A DNA stretch of 64,000 nt from Zoogloea ramigera. Lineage in GTDB: Bacteria > Pseudomonadota > Gammaproteobacteria > Burkholderiales > Rhodocyclaceae. The DNA is taken from the NCBI RefSeq assembly GCF_006539865.1, contig NZ_BJNV01000020.1, positions 1-64,000 on the forward strand, read 5' to 3'. Both the position numbers and the translations under genes were made by a program. Each line of letters opens with the position of its first letter. Position 1 is the first letter of the stretch. Below the pieces are notes generated by a model. The model ran no database searches. It was not told the DNA's origin and saw only the letters and a list, made by a program, of their open reading frames with translations. Positions 15,260 to 26,198 of this stretch are shown here, in pieces.

Positions 15260-18200
15260 AGCCCTGCCGCTTCTCCCGCCAGCCTTCCAGCAGCGAATAC
15301 ACCGCCGGCACCACCACCAGGGTCAGCAGGGTCGAGCTGATCATGCCGCCGACCACCGCCACCGCCAGCGGCTGGTTGGTCTCGCTGCCGGCGCCGAAGC
15401 CCAGCGCCGCGGGGGCGAGGGCCAGGATCACCGTCATCGAGGTCATCAGCACCGGGCGCATCCGGGTGGGGCAGGCGTTGCGCAGCGCGGCGTCCACCTT
15501 CAGGCCCTCGCCGCGGCGCTGGTTGGTGAGGTCGACCAGCAGGATCGAGTTTTTCGCCACCAGGCCGATCAGCAGCACCAGCCCGATCATCGAGTAGATG
15601 TTGAGGGTCTGCCCGCTGGCCCACAGGGCCGCCACGCCGCCGACGATGGCCAGCGGTTGGGCCAGCATCACGATGGCGGGCTGCAGGAAGCTGTTGAACT
15701 GGCTGGCCAGCACCATGTAGAGCAGGGTGAGGGCGAGCAGGAAGGTGAAGCTCATGTACTTCTGGGTTTTGCCGAACTCCTCGGCCTGGCCGATCATGAG
15801 CACCTGGTAGCCGGTGGGCAGCATCTCGGCGGCGGTGGCCTTGACCAGCTCGACGGCCTCGGCCAGCGGCAGGGTGGGGGTGGCGAAGAAGGTGGTGGCG
15901 TACTGCAGGTCGAAGCGCCCGACCACCGCCGGGCCCAGGGTTTCGTGGAAGCTGGCCACGCTGTCGAGGCGCACCATCTCGCCGGCCTTGTTGCGCAGGT
16001 AGATCTTCGACAGATCCGCCGGCTGGGTGAAGCTGCCCTCCACCGCCTTCACGCGGATGTCGTAGCGCTGGCCGTCGCCGGGCTCGTCGTTGAACTTGGC
16101 GATATCGACGCCGCCGGTGAGCATGTTGATGGCGAGGGCCACGTCCTGGGTGGCGAGGCCGGCGTCGGCGATGCGCAGGCGGTCGGGGCTGAAGATGAGC
16201 TGGGGCAGGTCGAGCTGCAGGTCGGTGTCGATGCGCCCGAGCGCGGGCAGGGCGGCCAGCTTGCGCTGCAGGGCCTGGGCGTGCTGGCCGAGTTCCTGCA
16301 GGTTGGTGCCGGTGAGCACGAACTGCAGCGGCTCGCCGCGGGCGCCCTGGACCATCGGGTAGGGCGCGGCGAACACCCGGGCGCCGGCGATCCGGGTGAA
16401 CTCCTGGCGCAGCATGGGGATCACGTCCTGCTGCTTGAGTGTGCGCTCGCCCCGCGGCGCCATGCGCACCACCACCGTCCCCTGGTTAACCTGGCCGGCG
16501 GCGCCGAGGCCGATCAGCGAGAACTCGGAGCGGATCTCCGGGTGGGTGTCGAGGATGGCCTCGACTTCGCGCAGCTTGGCGTCGGTGTAGTCGATGCTGG
16601 AGCCCAGCGGCGTGCGCAGCGACACCAGGAAGCGCCCCTCGTCGGCATCCGGCGCAAAGGCCTTGCCGATGTTGGCAAAGAAGAAGCCGCTGGAGGCCAC
16701 CACCGCCACGGTGGCCAGCACCACCCACAGGCGGTGGCTGAGGGCGCCGTCGAGCAGGCGCACGTAGAGGGCGTCGAGCCCCGCGAAGAAGCGGTCGAAG
16801 GCGCGGTAGATGGGGCCGTGCTGCTTCTCGACCTTGAGGTAGCGCGAGCACAGCATGGGGGTGAGGGTGAGCGAGACGAACAGCGACACCAGCACCCCGA
16901 AGGTGACCACCAGCGCGAAGCTGCGGAAGAACTGCCCGATGATCCCCGAGATGAAGGCTACCGGCGCAAAGATGCAGACCAGCGACAGGGTGGCCGCCAT
17001 CACCGCGAAGACCACCTCGTTGCTGCCGTTGATGGCCGCCGAGACCGGGTCGGGGTCGAGGGTCTCGCGGTGGCGGAAGATGTTCTCGAGCACCACGATG
17101 GCGTCGTCCACCACCACCCCGATCAGCAGCAGGAGGCCCAGCATGGTGAGCGAGTTGAGGGTGAAGCCGGCGAAGTAGATCACCGCGATGGCCCCCGCGA
17201 GCGACACCGGGATGGCCAGCGAGATGATCAGCGTCGAGCGCACCGAACGCAGGAAGACCCACACCACCAGCGCCGCCAGCAGGGTGCCCTCGATGAGGTG
17301 CTCCTTGAGGGAGTCGACGATCTCGATGATGAACACCGCGTCGTTGGACACCACCGACAGGCTCATGCCCGGCGGCAGGGCCGGGCGCAGCTCTTTGTCG
17401 ACGCGCTCCTGGATACGTTCGGTGATCGCCACGGTGTTGGCGTTGGCGATCTTCACCATGCCCAGGCCGACGGTGGTCTGGCCGTTGAAGCGGGCCAGCT
17501 GGCGCTTGTCGGCGAGGCCGTCGTCGATGCGGGCCACGTCGCCCAGATGCACCGGCGCCTTGTCACGCCAGGCCACGATCAGCTCGCGCAGCGCCTCGAC
17601 CTGGTGGAACTCCAGGTCTAGCTTGACCAGGCTCTCGGTGGTGCTGCCCACCACAAAGCCGCCGGCCAGCTGCACGTGCTCGCGGGCGAAGGCCTCGCTG
17701 ATGTCCTGGGCGGTGATCTTGTGGGCGGCCATCCGGTCGGGCAGCAGGTCGACCCGGATGGTGCGGTCGCGCCGCCCGCCCAGGCGCACCTCGCCGACAC
17801 CGTCGATGGTCTCGAGGCGCTTCTTGAGCACGTTGATGGCGTACTGGTTGAGCTGCTGCTGGGTGCGGTCGCCCTGCAGCGCCAGCCACATGATGGGCTG
17901 GGCGTTGGTCTCGACCTTGGCCACCACCGGCGGGTCGACATCCTTGGGCAGCCGGCGCAGCACCTGGTTGACCTTGGATTGCACCTCGTTGAAGGCCACG
18001 TCCACCTTCTTCTCGAGGGCGAAGGTGATGTTTACCGTCGACACCCCGGGCGACGAGGTGGACTGCACGTGCTCGATGCCCGGCACGCTGTTCACCGCCG
18101 ATTCGATGACGTTGGTGATGCTGGAGTCGACGATGTCCGGGTTGGCGCCCTTCAGCGTGGTGGTGATCGAGATCACCGGGAATTCGATGAAGGGGTAGCG

Positions 18201-18305
18201 GTCGAGGCCGACCCGCTGATAGCCGATGATGCCCACCAGCACCAGCACGGCGCTCATCATCCACGCCAGCACGTGGCGTTTGACGGAAAGCTCGGGCAGG
18301 GTCAT
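15258..18305 (-). CDS. RND multidrug efflux permease (HAE1/AcrB type), 1015 aa
   Basis: A full-length RND pump with an N-terminal membrane helix, two large periplasmic loops and about 12 membrane segments. The proton-relay Asp pair is in GVVVDDAIVVLENIFRHRET (fourth helix), and the second half repeats the fold (LLIGLVAKNSILLVDLTNQRR). It should export drugs, solvents or other hydrophobic compounds by proton antiport, working with the adaptor encoded just upstream (4-bp overlap). No outer-membrane channel gene is adjacent, so it would use one encoded elsewhere, such as TolC. The specific substrate cannot be read from the sequence. Confidence 0.95.
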   Translation of the reverse strand: MTLPELSVKRHVLAWMMSAVLVLVGIIGYQRVGLDRYPFIEFPVISITTTLKGANPDIVDSSITNVIESAVNSVPGIEHVQSTSSPGVSTVNITFALEKKVDVAFNEVQSKVNQVLRRLPKDVDPPVVAKVETNAQPIMWLALQGDRTQQQLNQYAINVLKKRLETIDGVGEVRLGGRRDRTIRVDLLPDRMAAHKITAQDISEAFAREHVQLAGGFVVGSTTESLVKLDLEFHQVEALRELIVAWRDKAPVHLGDVARIDDGLADKRQLARFNGQTTVGLGMVKIANANTVAITERIQERVDKELRPALPPGMSLSVVSNDAVFIIEIVDSLKEHLIEGTLLAALVVWVFLRSVRSTLIISLAIPVSLAGAIAVIYFAGFTLNSLTMLGLLLLIGVVVDDAIVVLENIFRHRETLDPDPVSAAINGSNEVVFAVMAATLSLVCIFAPVAFISGIIGQFFRSFALVVTFGVLVSLFVSLTLTPMLCSRYLKVEKQHGPIYRAFDRFFAGLDALYVRLLDGALSHRLWVVLATVAVVASSGFFFANIGKAFAPDADEGRFLVSLRTPLGSSIDYTDAKLREVEAILDTHPEIRSEFSLIGLGAAGQVNQGTVVVRMAPRGERTLKQQDVIPMLRQEFTRIAGARVFAAPYPMVQGARGEPLQFVLTGTNLQELGQHAQALQRKLAALPALGRIDTDLQLDLPQLIFSPDRLRIADAGLATQDVALAINMLTGGVDIAKFNDEPGDGQRYDIRVKAVEGSFTQPADLSKIYLRNKAGEMVRLDSVASFHETLGPAVVGRFDLQYATTFFATPTLPLAEAVELVKATAAEMLPTGYQVLMIGQAEEFGKTQKYMSFTFLLALTLLYMVLASQFNSFLQPAIVMLAQPLAIVGGVAALWASGQTLNIYSMIGLVLLIGLVAKNSILLVDLTNQRRGEGLKVDAALRNACPTRMRPVLMTSMTVILALAPAALGFGAGSETNQPLAVAVVGGMISSTLLTLVVVPAVYSLLEGWREKRQG

Positions 18306-19408
18306 GGCTTGGTGGTGGCCGGGCCGGCGGCGGGGGCAGTCTTGACGGTGACGGCGGCGCCGTCGGAAAGGAAGCCGGCGCCGTCCTCGGCGACGACCTC
18401 GCCCGGGGCCAGGCCCTTGACGATCTCGATCTTCCCGCCCTGCTTGACGCCGGGCTCGACGATGCGCTGGCGGGCCTTGCCGTCGGCGACGATGTACACC
18501 ACCTTGCCGGCCGGGCGCAGCACCACGCTCTGCTCGGGCACCACCACCGCGGCGGGCTTGCGGCCGGTGACGATGGCGCCATTGACGGTGCCGCCGGCAC
18601 GCAGGCTGCCATCGTTTTCAAGGCGTACCTGCACGTCGATGGCGCGGCTGGTTTCGCTGACGGTGGGCTTCACCTGCTCGACGGTGCCTTCGATCACCCG
18701 GCCGGGCGCCTGGGCGCTGGTGAGGCGCACCGGCTGGCCCGGGCGGATGCGCGGCGCGGCGCTCTCGGGGTAGGGCAGGTGGGCCTTGAGGATACGGTTG
18801 GAGACCAGCCGGTACAGCGGGTCGCCCACTTTCACGTAATCGCCGGCGGAGACGATCTGGGTTTCGATGACGCCCTCGGTGGGCGCGGTGACCTTGCTGC
18901 GGCCCAGGTTGTTGCGGGTGGCGCTGCCCCGGGCGCGGGCGTTGGCGAGCTGGGCGCGGGCCGCGTCGCGCTGGGCGCGGGCGTCGTCGGCGCCGTTCTG
19001 GGATATGAAACCCTTGGCGACGAGCTGCTGCTGGCGCTCGGCGAAGCGTTCGGCCTGGGCCACCAGGGATTCCAGCCGGGCGATCTCGGCGGCGTCGGCC
19101 TGGCCCTGGGTGTGGAAGTCGGTGGGGTCGATCTCGGCCAGCAGCTGGCCCTTGCGCACCCGATCGCCGCTCTTGGCGTGCACCGCGATCACGCGCCCGG
19201 CCACCTCGGCGCCGATCTTCGGGTCGATCAGGGCTTCGAGGCTGCCGAGGCTGTCTTCGGTGACGTCGAGGGCCATGCTCGCCGCCGCGGTGGTGGTGAT
19301 CAGCGTGGCGGGCGGCCCGGCCGGCTTGGCGGTGGCCGGCTCGGGCTTGCTGCCGCAGGCGCCGAGCCCGACGGCGAGGAACAGGGTGACGCAGGGGGCG
19401 AGACGCAT
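18302..19408 (-). CDS. RND efflux periplasmic adaptor lipoprotein, 368 aa
   Basis: The protein begins with a lipoprotein signal (MRLAPCVTLFLAVGLGAC, lipobox LGAC). A barrel-sandwich half (KIGAEVAGRVIAVHAKSGDR, KGQLLAEIDPTDF), an alpha-hairpin (about residues 90-160) and the second lipoyl half (KVTAPTEGVIETQIVSAGDY) follow. The rest is the beta-barrel and membrane-proximal region. It links the RND permease (translationally coupled, ATGA overlap) to an outer-membrane channel. There is no regulator next to the pair; lysA lies 31 bp upstream on the same strand, so readthrough from lysA is possible. Confidence 0.94.
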   Translation of the reverse strand: MRLAPCVTLFLAVGLGACGSKPEPATAKPAGPPATLITTTAAASMALDVTEDSLGSLEALIDPKIGAEVAGRVIAVHAKSGDRVRKGQLLAEIDPTDFHTQGQADAAEIARLESLVAQAERFAERQQQLVAKGFISQNGADDARAQRDAARAQLANARARGSATRNNLGRSKVTAPTEGVIETQIVSAGDYVKVGDPLYRLVSNRILKAHLPYPESAAPRIRPGQPVRLTSAQAPGRVIEGTVEQVKPTVSETSRAIDVQVRLENDGSLRAGGTVNGAIVTGRKPAAVVVPEQSVVLRPAGKVVYIVADGKARQRIVEPGVKQGGKIEIVKGLAPGEVVAEDGAGFLSDGAAVTVKTAPAAGPATTKP

Positions 19409-19439
19409 GATCGAGGCCTTCGGGCGGGCGGTGCTGGCG

Positions 19440-20698
<1,259 letters not shown>

Positions 20699-20702
<4 letters not shown>

Positions 20703-20911
20703 TGGGCAGAGTCCTGGGGGGCGGGTTTGTTATGATCGGCAGTCGGGGCCCGGGCGGGCGCCGGCGCGCTGTTGGCCGGGCCATCGGCGGGCTTGGCGGC
20801 CGGGCGGGCGATGGGCTTGGGAACCTGCGGGAGCTGCAGCGGCCCCTTGATGCCGCAGCCGCCCAGCACGATCAGGCCGCAGGCTGCGGCGGCAGTGGCG
20901 ATGGTTCGCAT
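20699..20911 (-). CDS. lptM: LptM-like small lipoprotein, 70 aa
   Basis: A lipoprotein signal (ACGLIVLGGCGIKGPLQLP) is followed by a Pro/Ala-rich tail. The C-G-x-K-G-P-L motif right after the lipidated Cys is the hallmark of LptM (YifL), which helps the LPS translocon LptD form its native disulfides. It lies immediately upstream of lysA with a 4-bp overlap and divergent from cyaY, the conserved gammaproteobacterial and betaproteobacterial order. Confidence 0.9.
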
Positions 20912-20959
20912 GATTTCCGCGCAAAAACGTGAATGTTAACAGATGGAAGGGAATGGGCG

Positions 20960-21280
20960 ATGGATGAAGCAGGGTTCAATGCGCTGGCGGATGCCGAACT
21001 TGAGCGCCTCGAGGGCTTGCTTGATGCCTGCGGGGCCGACTTCGATTACGAGGTGAAGCCCGGCGGCGTGCTCGAGCTGGAGTTCGACAATGGCAGCAAG
21101 ATCATCGTCAATCGCCACACGGCGGCCCGGGAGATCTGGCTGGCGGCGAAATCGGGCGGCTTTCATTTCCGCCCCGCCGACGGCCGCTGGCTGGGCACCC
21201 GCGATGGCGAGGATTTCTATGTGGTGCTGTCCCGCTGCATGTCGGAGCAGGCCGGCGAGCCGGTCAGCCTGAAGGGCTGA
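20960..21280 (+). CDS. cyaY: CyaY, bacterial frataxin, 106 aa
   Basis: The sequence MDEAGFNALADAELERLEGL, then LELEFDNGSKIIVNRHTAAREIW, and GFHFRP are frataxin/CyaY signatures, including the acidic first helix that binds iron. CyaY regulates Fe-S cluster assembly on IscS/IscU. The ATG at 20960 is preferred over 20933 because GGAAGGGA lies 8-15 nt upstream and the family begins at this point. It is divergent from lptM-lysA with a 48-bp gap. Confidence 0.94.
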   Translation: MDEAGFNALADAELERLEGLLDACGADFDYEVKPGGVLELEFDNGSKIIVNRHTAAREIWLAAKSGGFHFRPADGRWLGTRDGEDFYVVLSRCMSEQAGEPVSLKG

Positions 21281-21332
21281 AGGCTCCGCGCGCCCGGCTG
21301 GCCGATGGAGGCGCCGGGCGTGGGGATGCCCT

Positions 21333-23672
21333 TCAGCCGGTGGATGGCGGCAGCCCCGGTGCCGCTGGGGCCGGCGCCGCAGCGGGCGGCGGCGCGGCGG
21401 TCGGGGCTTCGTCGGCGGGGGTGCTCGGGGTGGCTTCGGCGGGAGCGTCCACCGGTACGTCGGGGAGGTTTTCCTTGTAGATCATCTCCTCGGTGGTGGC
21501 GCCCGCCGGCTGGACGCGGATCAGGCCCTCCGGTGCCTTCGGGAAGGTTTCGGGCACTCCGTCGAGGGCCTTGCGCATGTAGCTGATCCACATCGGCAGG
21601 GCCGCGTGGCCGCCGGTTTCGCCGCTGCCCAGGTTGCGCGGCTTGTCGAAGCCGATCCAGGCCACCGTGACGAGGGTCGGCTGATAACCGCAGAACCAGG
21701 CATCGAGGTAGTCGTTGGTGGTGCCAGTCTTGCCGGCCAGGTCGCTACGCTTGAGCACCATCGCCTTGGTGGCGGTGCCGCGGCGGACGACGTCCTTCAT
21801 GATCGAGTCCATCAGGTAGGCGTTGCGCTCGTCGATCGCCCGCTCGGCGGTCTCGCCGGCCACCGGTGGGTCGACGCGGGCCAGCACGTTGCCGGCATCG
21901 TCGCGGATCTCCTGCACCAGGTAGGGTTCGATGCGGTAGCCGCCGTTGGCGAACACCGCGTATCCGCGCATCATCTGCCAGGGGGTCACCGAGCCGGCGC
22001 CGAGGGCCATCGTGAGGTAGGCCGGGTGGCGTTCGGCATCGAAGCCGAACTTGGTGACGTAGTCTTGGGCGTAGCGCGGGCCGACCGACTTGAGCAGGCG
22101 GATCGAGACCATGTTCTTGGAGCGGGCCAGGGCCGTGCGCAGCGAGATCGGGCCATCGTAGCGGCCGTCGTAGTTCTTGGGCTCCCAGGCCTGGCTGCCG
22201 GTCTCGCCCGACGAGAAGGATAGCGGCGAGTCGTCCACCACGCTGTTGGGGCCGTAGCCCTTTTCGAAGGCGGCCGAGTAGATGAAGGGCTTGAAGCTGG
22301 AGCCCGGCTGGCGCCACGCCTGGGTGACGTGGTTGAACTTGTTGCGCGAGAAGTCGAAGCCGCCAGCCAGCGCGCGGATCGCGCCGGTGCGCGGGTCGGC
22401 GGAGGCGAGGGCGCCCTCGACCTCCGGCAGCTGGGTGATCTCCCAGCGGCCGTTGTCGTTGCGGGTGATGCGCACGATGGCGCCGGCGCGGATGCGTTTG
22501 TTGGGCGGGCCCTTGTCGCCCACCATGCGGTCGGCAAAGCGCAGGCCCTCGCCGCTGATGCGGATCGTCTCGCCGTAGCGGTAAACGGTGACCGCGCCCG
22601 CGCGGACTTCGGTGACGATCGCGGCCAGCATGTCGTCGTAGTCGGGGGTTTCGGCGAGGATCTCGTCCATTGCCTCACCCTCGGCCTTCATGCGGGCCGG
22701 GTCGACGTAGGCCTCGGCGCCGCGGTAGCCGTGGCGACGGTCGTAGTCCATGATGCCGCGGCGCAGGGCCCGGTGGGCGGCCTCCTGCTCGGCCCGGGTG
22801 ATGGTGGTGATGACCTTGATGCCGCGGGTGTAGGCCTCTTCCTGGAACTGTTCGTAGGCGATCTGGCGGGCCATCTCGGCCACGTAATCGGCGCTGCCGC
22901 CGAAGTCGGTGCCGCTGGTGACGACCTTCAGCGGTGTGTCGATGGCCTGACGGTGCTCGGCCTCGCTGATGAAGCCGAGCTCGAGCATCCGCCGCAGCAC
23001 GTATTGCTGGCGCATCGCGGCGCGTTTCGGATTGACGACCGGGTTGTAAGTCGAAGGTGCCTTGGGTAGCCCGGCGAGCATGGCGGCCTCGGGGATGTTG
23101 AGGTCGCGGATGGGCTTCCCAAAATAGGTATGCGAGGCCACCGCGAAGCCGTAGGCGCGCCGGCCGAGGAAGATCTGGTTGATGTAGACCTCGAGAATCT
23201 GGTCTTTCGTGAGATTTTGCTCAATCTTGAAGGCGAGGAGTATTTCGTAAAGCTTGCGAGAAATGGTCTTCTCTCGGGTGAGGAAAAAGTTGCGTGCCAC
23301 CTGCATCGTGATCGTCGAGGCGCCCTGGCGTTTTCCGCCGGTCGCGAGGTTGGCGCCGGCGGCCCGCAGGATGCCCAGGAAGTCCACGCCCGAGTGCTGG
23401 TAGAAGCGGTCGTCCTCGGCGGCGAGGATCGCCTGCTTGAGGACCGGAGGCACATCCTGGATGCGGATGAAGGCGCGCCGCTCCTCGCCGTATTCGCCGA
23501 TCAGGGCGCCGTCGGCGGTGTAAACCCGGAGCGGGATCTTGGGGTGGTAGTCGGTCAGGGCTTCGAGCGAGGGCAGGGTCGGCCAGGCGAAGGCGACCGC
23601 GAGGGCGACGATCGCGAGGCCGATCGTGATGAGGCCGAGGAGGGCGGCGAAGGGGTAAAGGAGCCAGCGCAT
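21333..23672 (-). CDS. mrcA: penicillin-binding protein 1a, 779 aa
   Basis: Class A PBP: a membrane anchor at residues 7-28, a GT51 glycosyltransferase (catalytic Glu in ILAAEDDRFYQHSGVD, then RQGASTITMQVARNFFL) and an OB-like insert. The transpeptidase has the active Ser in QPGSSFKPFIYSAAFEKG, SKN in ARSKNMVS and KTGTTNDYLDAWF. A Pro/Ala-rich tail of about 50 residues ends the protein. It polymerises and cross-links peptidoglycan in the periplasm. It is divergent from pilMNOPQ, an arrangement also seen in Neisseria and Pseudomonas. The shared 176-bp gap must hold both promoters. Confidence 0.96.
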   Translation of the reverse strand: MRWLLYPFAALLGLITIGLAIVALAVAFAWPTLPSLEALTDYHPKIPLRVYTADGALIGEYGEERRAFIRIQDVPPVLKQAILAAEDDRFYQHSGVDFLGILRAAGANLATGGKRQGASTITMQVARNFFLTREKTISRKLYEILLAFKIEQNLTKDQILEVYINQIFLGRRAYGFAVASHTYFGKPIRDLNIPEAAMLAGLPKAPSTYNPVVNPKRAAMRQQYVLRRMLELGFISEAEHRQAIDTPLKVVTSGTDFGGSADYVAEMARQIAYEQFQEEAYTRGIKVITTITRAEQEAAHRALRRGIMDYDRRHGYRGAEAYVDPARMKAEGEAMDEILAETPDYDDMLAAIVTEVRAGAVTVYRYGETIRISGEGLRFADRMVGDKGPPNKRIRAGAIVRITRNDNGRWEITQLPEVEGALASADPRTGAIRALAGGFDFSRNKFNHVTQAWRQPGSSFKPFIYSAAFEKGYGPNSVVDDSPLSFSSGETGSQAWEPKNYDGRYDGPISLRTALARSKNMVSIRLLKSVGPRYAQDYVTKFGFDAERHPAYLTMALGAGSVTPWQMMRGYAVFANGGYRIEPYLVQEIRDDAGNVLARVDPPVAGETAERAIDERNAYLMDSIMKDVVRRGTATKAMVLKRSDLAGKTGTTNDYLDAWFCGYQPTLVTVAWIGFDKPRNLGSGETGGHAALPMWISYMRKALDGVPETFPKAPEGLIRVQPAGATTEEMIYKENLPDVPVDAPAEATPSTPADEAPTAAPPPAAAPAPAAPGLPPSTG

Positions 23673-23848
23673 GAGGGGAGGGCAGGTGGCAAAAAAGTCT
23701 GTGCATTATACGAGGAGCCCCGGTTTGCCGCCCGTAATGCCGCTCCCATGATTTACAGGGCCTTGCTTTACACCTGTCATTGTTGTTGTTAGGATCTCAT
23801 GTAGATTGTTGTAAGTGCGTCTAACGTAAAGAATTTTCAGGACTTTTT

Positions 23849-24925
23849 GTGATCGACCTATCCTTTCTCAGCCCCAGGGCACGCCCCTTGATCGGTGTCG
23901 ACATCTCGTCGTCGTCGATCAAGATGGTCGAGTTGTCCGCCGTTTCCGGAGGGGGGTACCGGGTCGAGCGCTACGCGATCGAGGCGCTGCCCCGCGAGGC
24001 GGTGGCAGACGGAAACATCGCCAATCTCGAGGCTGTCTCCGAGGCGATCCGCCGCGCCTGGCGCCGTCTGGGCACCAGCACCAAGTTCGTGGCGCTGGCG
24101 CTGCCCGCCTCGGCGGTCATCACCAAGCGGATCATCCTGCCCGCCGGGTTGCGTGACCAGGAGCTCGAGGTTCAGGTCGAATCCGAGGCCAACCAGTACA
24201 TTCCCTTCGCCCTCGATGAGGTCAACCTCGACTTCCAAGTGATCGGCCCGGCCGCTTCCAGCGCCGAAGAAGACGAGGTGCTGATCGCCGCCTCCCGCAA
24301 GGAAAAGGTCGAAGACCGGGTCGCCGCAGCCGAGGCCGCCGGGCTGAAGGCGCTGGTGATGGACGTGGAATCCTACGCCGCCCTGTCGGCCTTCGAGCTC
24401 GTCCAGGCCCAGCTGCCCGATCAGGGCGAGGACAAGATCATCGCCCTCGTCGATGCGGGCGCCAACGTCATGAACGTGTCGGTGCTGCGCAACGGCGTTC
24501 AGGTCTATGCGCGCGAGCAGGCCTTCGGTGGTTTTCTGCTGACCCAGGACATCATGCGGCACTTCGGCATGTCCCTAGAAGAGGCCGAGGGCGCCAAGCG
24601 CAACAGCTCGCTGCCCGAAAACTACGAATCCGATCTGCTGCGCCCCTTCATGGACGCGCTGGCGCTTGAGGTGTCCCGGGCGCTGCAGTTCTTCTTCACC
24701 TCCACCCAGTTCAATCAGGTCGACCACATCGTGCTGGCTGGGGGCTGCGCGGTCATCCCGGGTTTGGCCGAGACGGTCGCGGGGCGGACCCAGGTGGACA
24801 CCCTGATCGCCAACCCCTTCGCGAACATGAGCCTCAGTTCCAAGATTCGCCCTAAAAACCTCACGGCTGACGCTCCGGCGCTGCTGGTGGCTTGCGGGCT
24901 GGCCCTGCGGAGGTTCGATTCGTGA
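23849..24925 (+). CDS. pilM: type IV pilus assembly protein PilM, 358 aa
   Basis: Actin-like ATPase fold: LIGVDISSSSIKMVEL at residues 13-28 (phosphate 1), IALVDAGANVMNVSVL, and the adenosine region VLAGGCAVIPGLAETV. PilM sits in the cytoplasm and binds the N-terminal tail of PilN to join the motor to the alignment complex. The start is GTG at 23849; CAGGA lies 6-11 nt upstream. It is the first gene of a five-gene operon in which every junction overlaps by 4 bp. Confidence 0.96.
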   Translation: MIDLSFLSPRARPLIGVDISSSSIKMVELSAVSGGGYRVERYAIEALPREAVADGNIANLEAVSEAIRRAWRRLGTSTKFVALALPASAVITKRIILPAGLRDQELEVQVESEANQYIPFALDEVNLDFQVIGPAASSAEEDEVLIAASRKEKVEDRVAAAEAAGLKALVMDVESYAALSAFELVQAQLPDQGEDKIIALVDAGANVMNVSVLRNGVQVYAREQAFGGFLLTQDIMRHFGMSLEEAEGAKRNSSLPENYESDLLRPFMDALALEVSRALQFFFTSTQFNQVDHIVLAGGCAVIPGLAETVAGRTQVDTLIANPFANMSLSSKIRPKNLTADAPALLVACGLALRRFDS

Positions 24926-25527
24926 TCCGCATCAACCTGCTCCCGCACCGGGAAGAAAAACGCAAGTCGCGTCGCCAGCAGTTCATCCTGTTCTCTGCCC
25001 TCGCCGCACTGGGCGGGCTGCTGGTGTGGTTCATCGGGCACTCCATCATCGCCGGCTATGTCGATGGCCAGGACGAGAAGAACGCCATGCTCAAGCAGGA
25101 GATCGCCCTGCTCGACAAGGAGATCTCCGAAATCAAGGGCCTTCGCGAACAGGCGGAGGCCCTCTTGTCGCGCAAGCAGGTCATCGAGTCCCTGCAGACC
25201 AACCGCACCGAGCCGGTGCACGTCTTCAACGAGCTGGCGCGCCAGATCCCCGAGGGGCTCTATTTCAAGAGCCTCAAGCAGACCGGTTCGCGCATCAACA
25301 TCACCGGCTATGCCCAGTCGAACGCCCGGGTTTCCAACCTGATGCGTAACCTCGACGCCTCACCCCAGCTCCAGAACGCCGAGCTGGTCGAGGTGAAGGC
25401 CGCCGTGCTCAACACCCGCCGCGTGAGCGAGTTCAATCTCAACGTCAGCCTCGAGCGCCAGCCGGTCGAGGATGCCGAAAAATTCAAGGGAAAGCCTCCC
25501 GTCAGCGCAGGAGGTAAGCCGCAATGA
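24922..25527 (+). CDS. pilN: type IV pilus assembly protein PilN, 201 aa
   Basis: The protein begins with the conserved INLLPHREEKRKSRR tail that fits into a groove on PilM, followed by one membrane helix (FILFSALAALGGLLVWFIG), a coiled-coil stretch and a periplasmic ferredoxin-like domain. The GTG at 24922 overlaps the pilM stop (GTGA) and has GGAGG 9 nt upstream, so it is preferred over the longer frame from 24892. PilN pairs with PilO in the inner-membrane alignment complex. Confidence 0.95.
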   Translation: MIRINLLPHREEKRKSRRQQFILFSALAALGGLLVWFIGHSIIAGYVDGQDEKNAMLKQEIALLDKEISEIKGLREQAEALLSRKQVIESLQTNRTEPVHVFNELARQIPEGLYFKSLKQTGSRINITGYAQSNARVSNLMRNLDASPQLQNAELVEVKAAVLNTRRVSEFNLNVSLERQPVEDAEKFKGKPPVSAGGKPQ

Positions 25528-26198
25528 GTTTCAAGGAGTCGCTGGAAAACCTCCGCACCCTGGATCTCCAGAGCCTGCTGCGTGACTTCAGGGGGCTTGA
25601 TCCGAACGATCCGGGGCAATGGCCGCTCGCGCCACGGGTCGCCACGCTGCTGGCGATCTTCTTTGCCATCGTCGTCGGCGGGTGGTGGTTCGACTGGAGC
25701 GATCAGTTGGGGCTGCTGGAGGCCAGGGAGCGCGAAGAGGCAACGCTCAAGGAAGACTGGGTCGGCAAGAAGCGCCAGGCCGTGAATCTGCCCGAGTACC
25801 GCCGCCAGCTGAGCGAGATCGACCGCCAGTTCGGCGCGCTGCTCAAGCAGCTGCCCAACCGCTCCGAGATGGAATCGCTGCTGGCCGACATCAACCAGGC
25901 GGGCCTCGGGCGTGGCCTGCAGTTCGAGCTGTTCAAGCCCGGCACCGAAGTCATGAAGGATTTCTACGCCGAGCTGCCGATCGCCGTCCGTGTCACGGGC
26001 AACTACCACGATCTCGGCGAGTTCGTCGGAGATGTGGCGCAGATGCCCCGTATCGTGACCCTCAACGACATTGCCATCGAAACGCAGAAAGACGGTGCGC
26101 TCAAGTTCGATGCGACCGCCATGACCTACCGTTACCTTGACGACGAGGAAGTGGCGCGTCTGCGCAAGGAAAAGGCCAAAGAAAAGGCGGGCAAGTGA
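25524..26198 (+). CDS. pilO: type IV pilus assembly protein PilO, 224 aa
   Basis: A cytoplasmic N-terminal stretch of about 40 residues (LQSLLRDFRGLDPNDPGQWP) precedes one membrane helix (RVATLLAIFFAIVVGGWWF), a coiled coil (about 65-110) and a periplasmic ferredoxin-like domain (LPIAVRVTGNYHDLGEFVGD). PilO forms heterodimers with PilN and binds PilP. The ATG overlaps the pilN stop (ATGA). Length and order are standard. Confidence 0.95.
   Translation: MSFKESLENLRTLDLQSLLRDFRGLDPNDPGQWPLAPRVATLLAIFFAIVVGGWWFDWSDQLGLLEAREREEATLKEDWVGKKRQAVNLPEYRRQLSEIDRQFGALLKQLPNRSEMESLLADINQAGLGRGLQFELFKPGTEVMKDFYAELPIAVRVTGNYHDLGEFVGDVAQMPRIVTLNDIAIETQKDGALKFDATAMTYRYLDDEEVARLRKEKAKEKAGK

Noticed and set aside
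15072-17621. 849-aa plus-strand ORF over array B and the RND gene
   Set aside because: Begins in repeat DNA and continues antisense to a clear RND permease.
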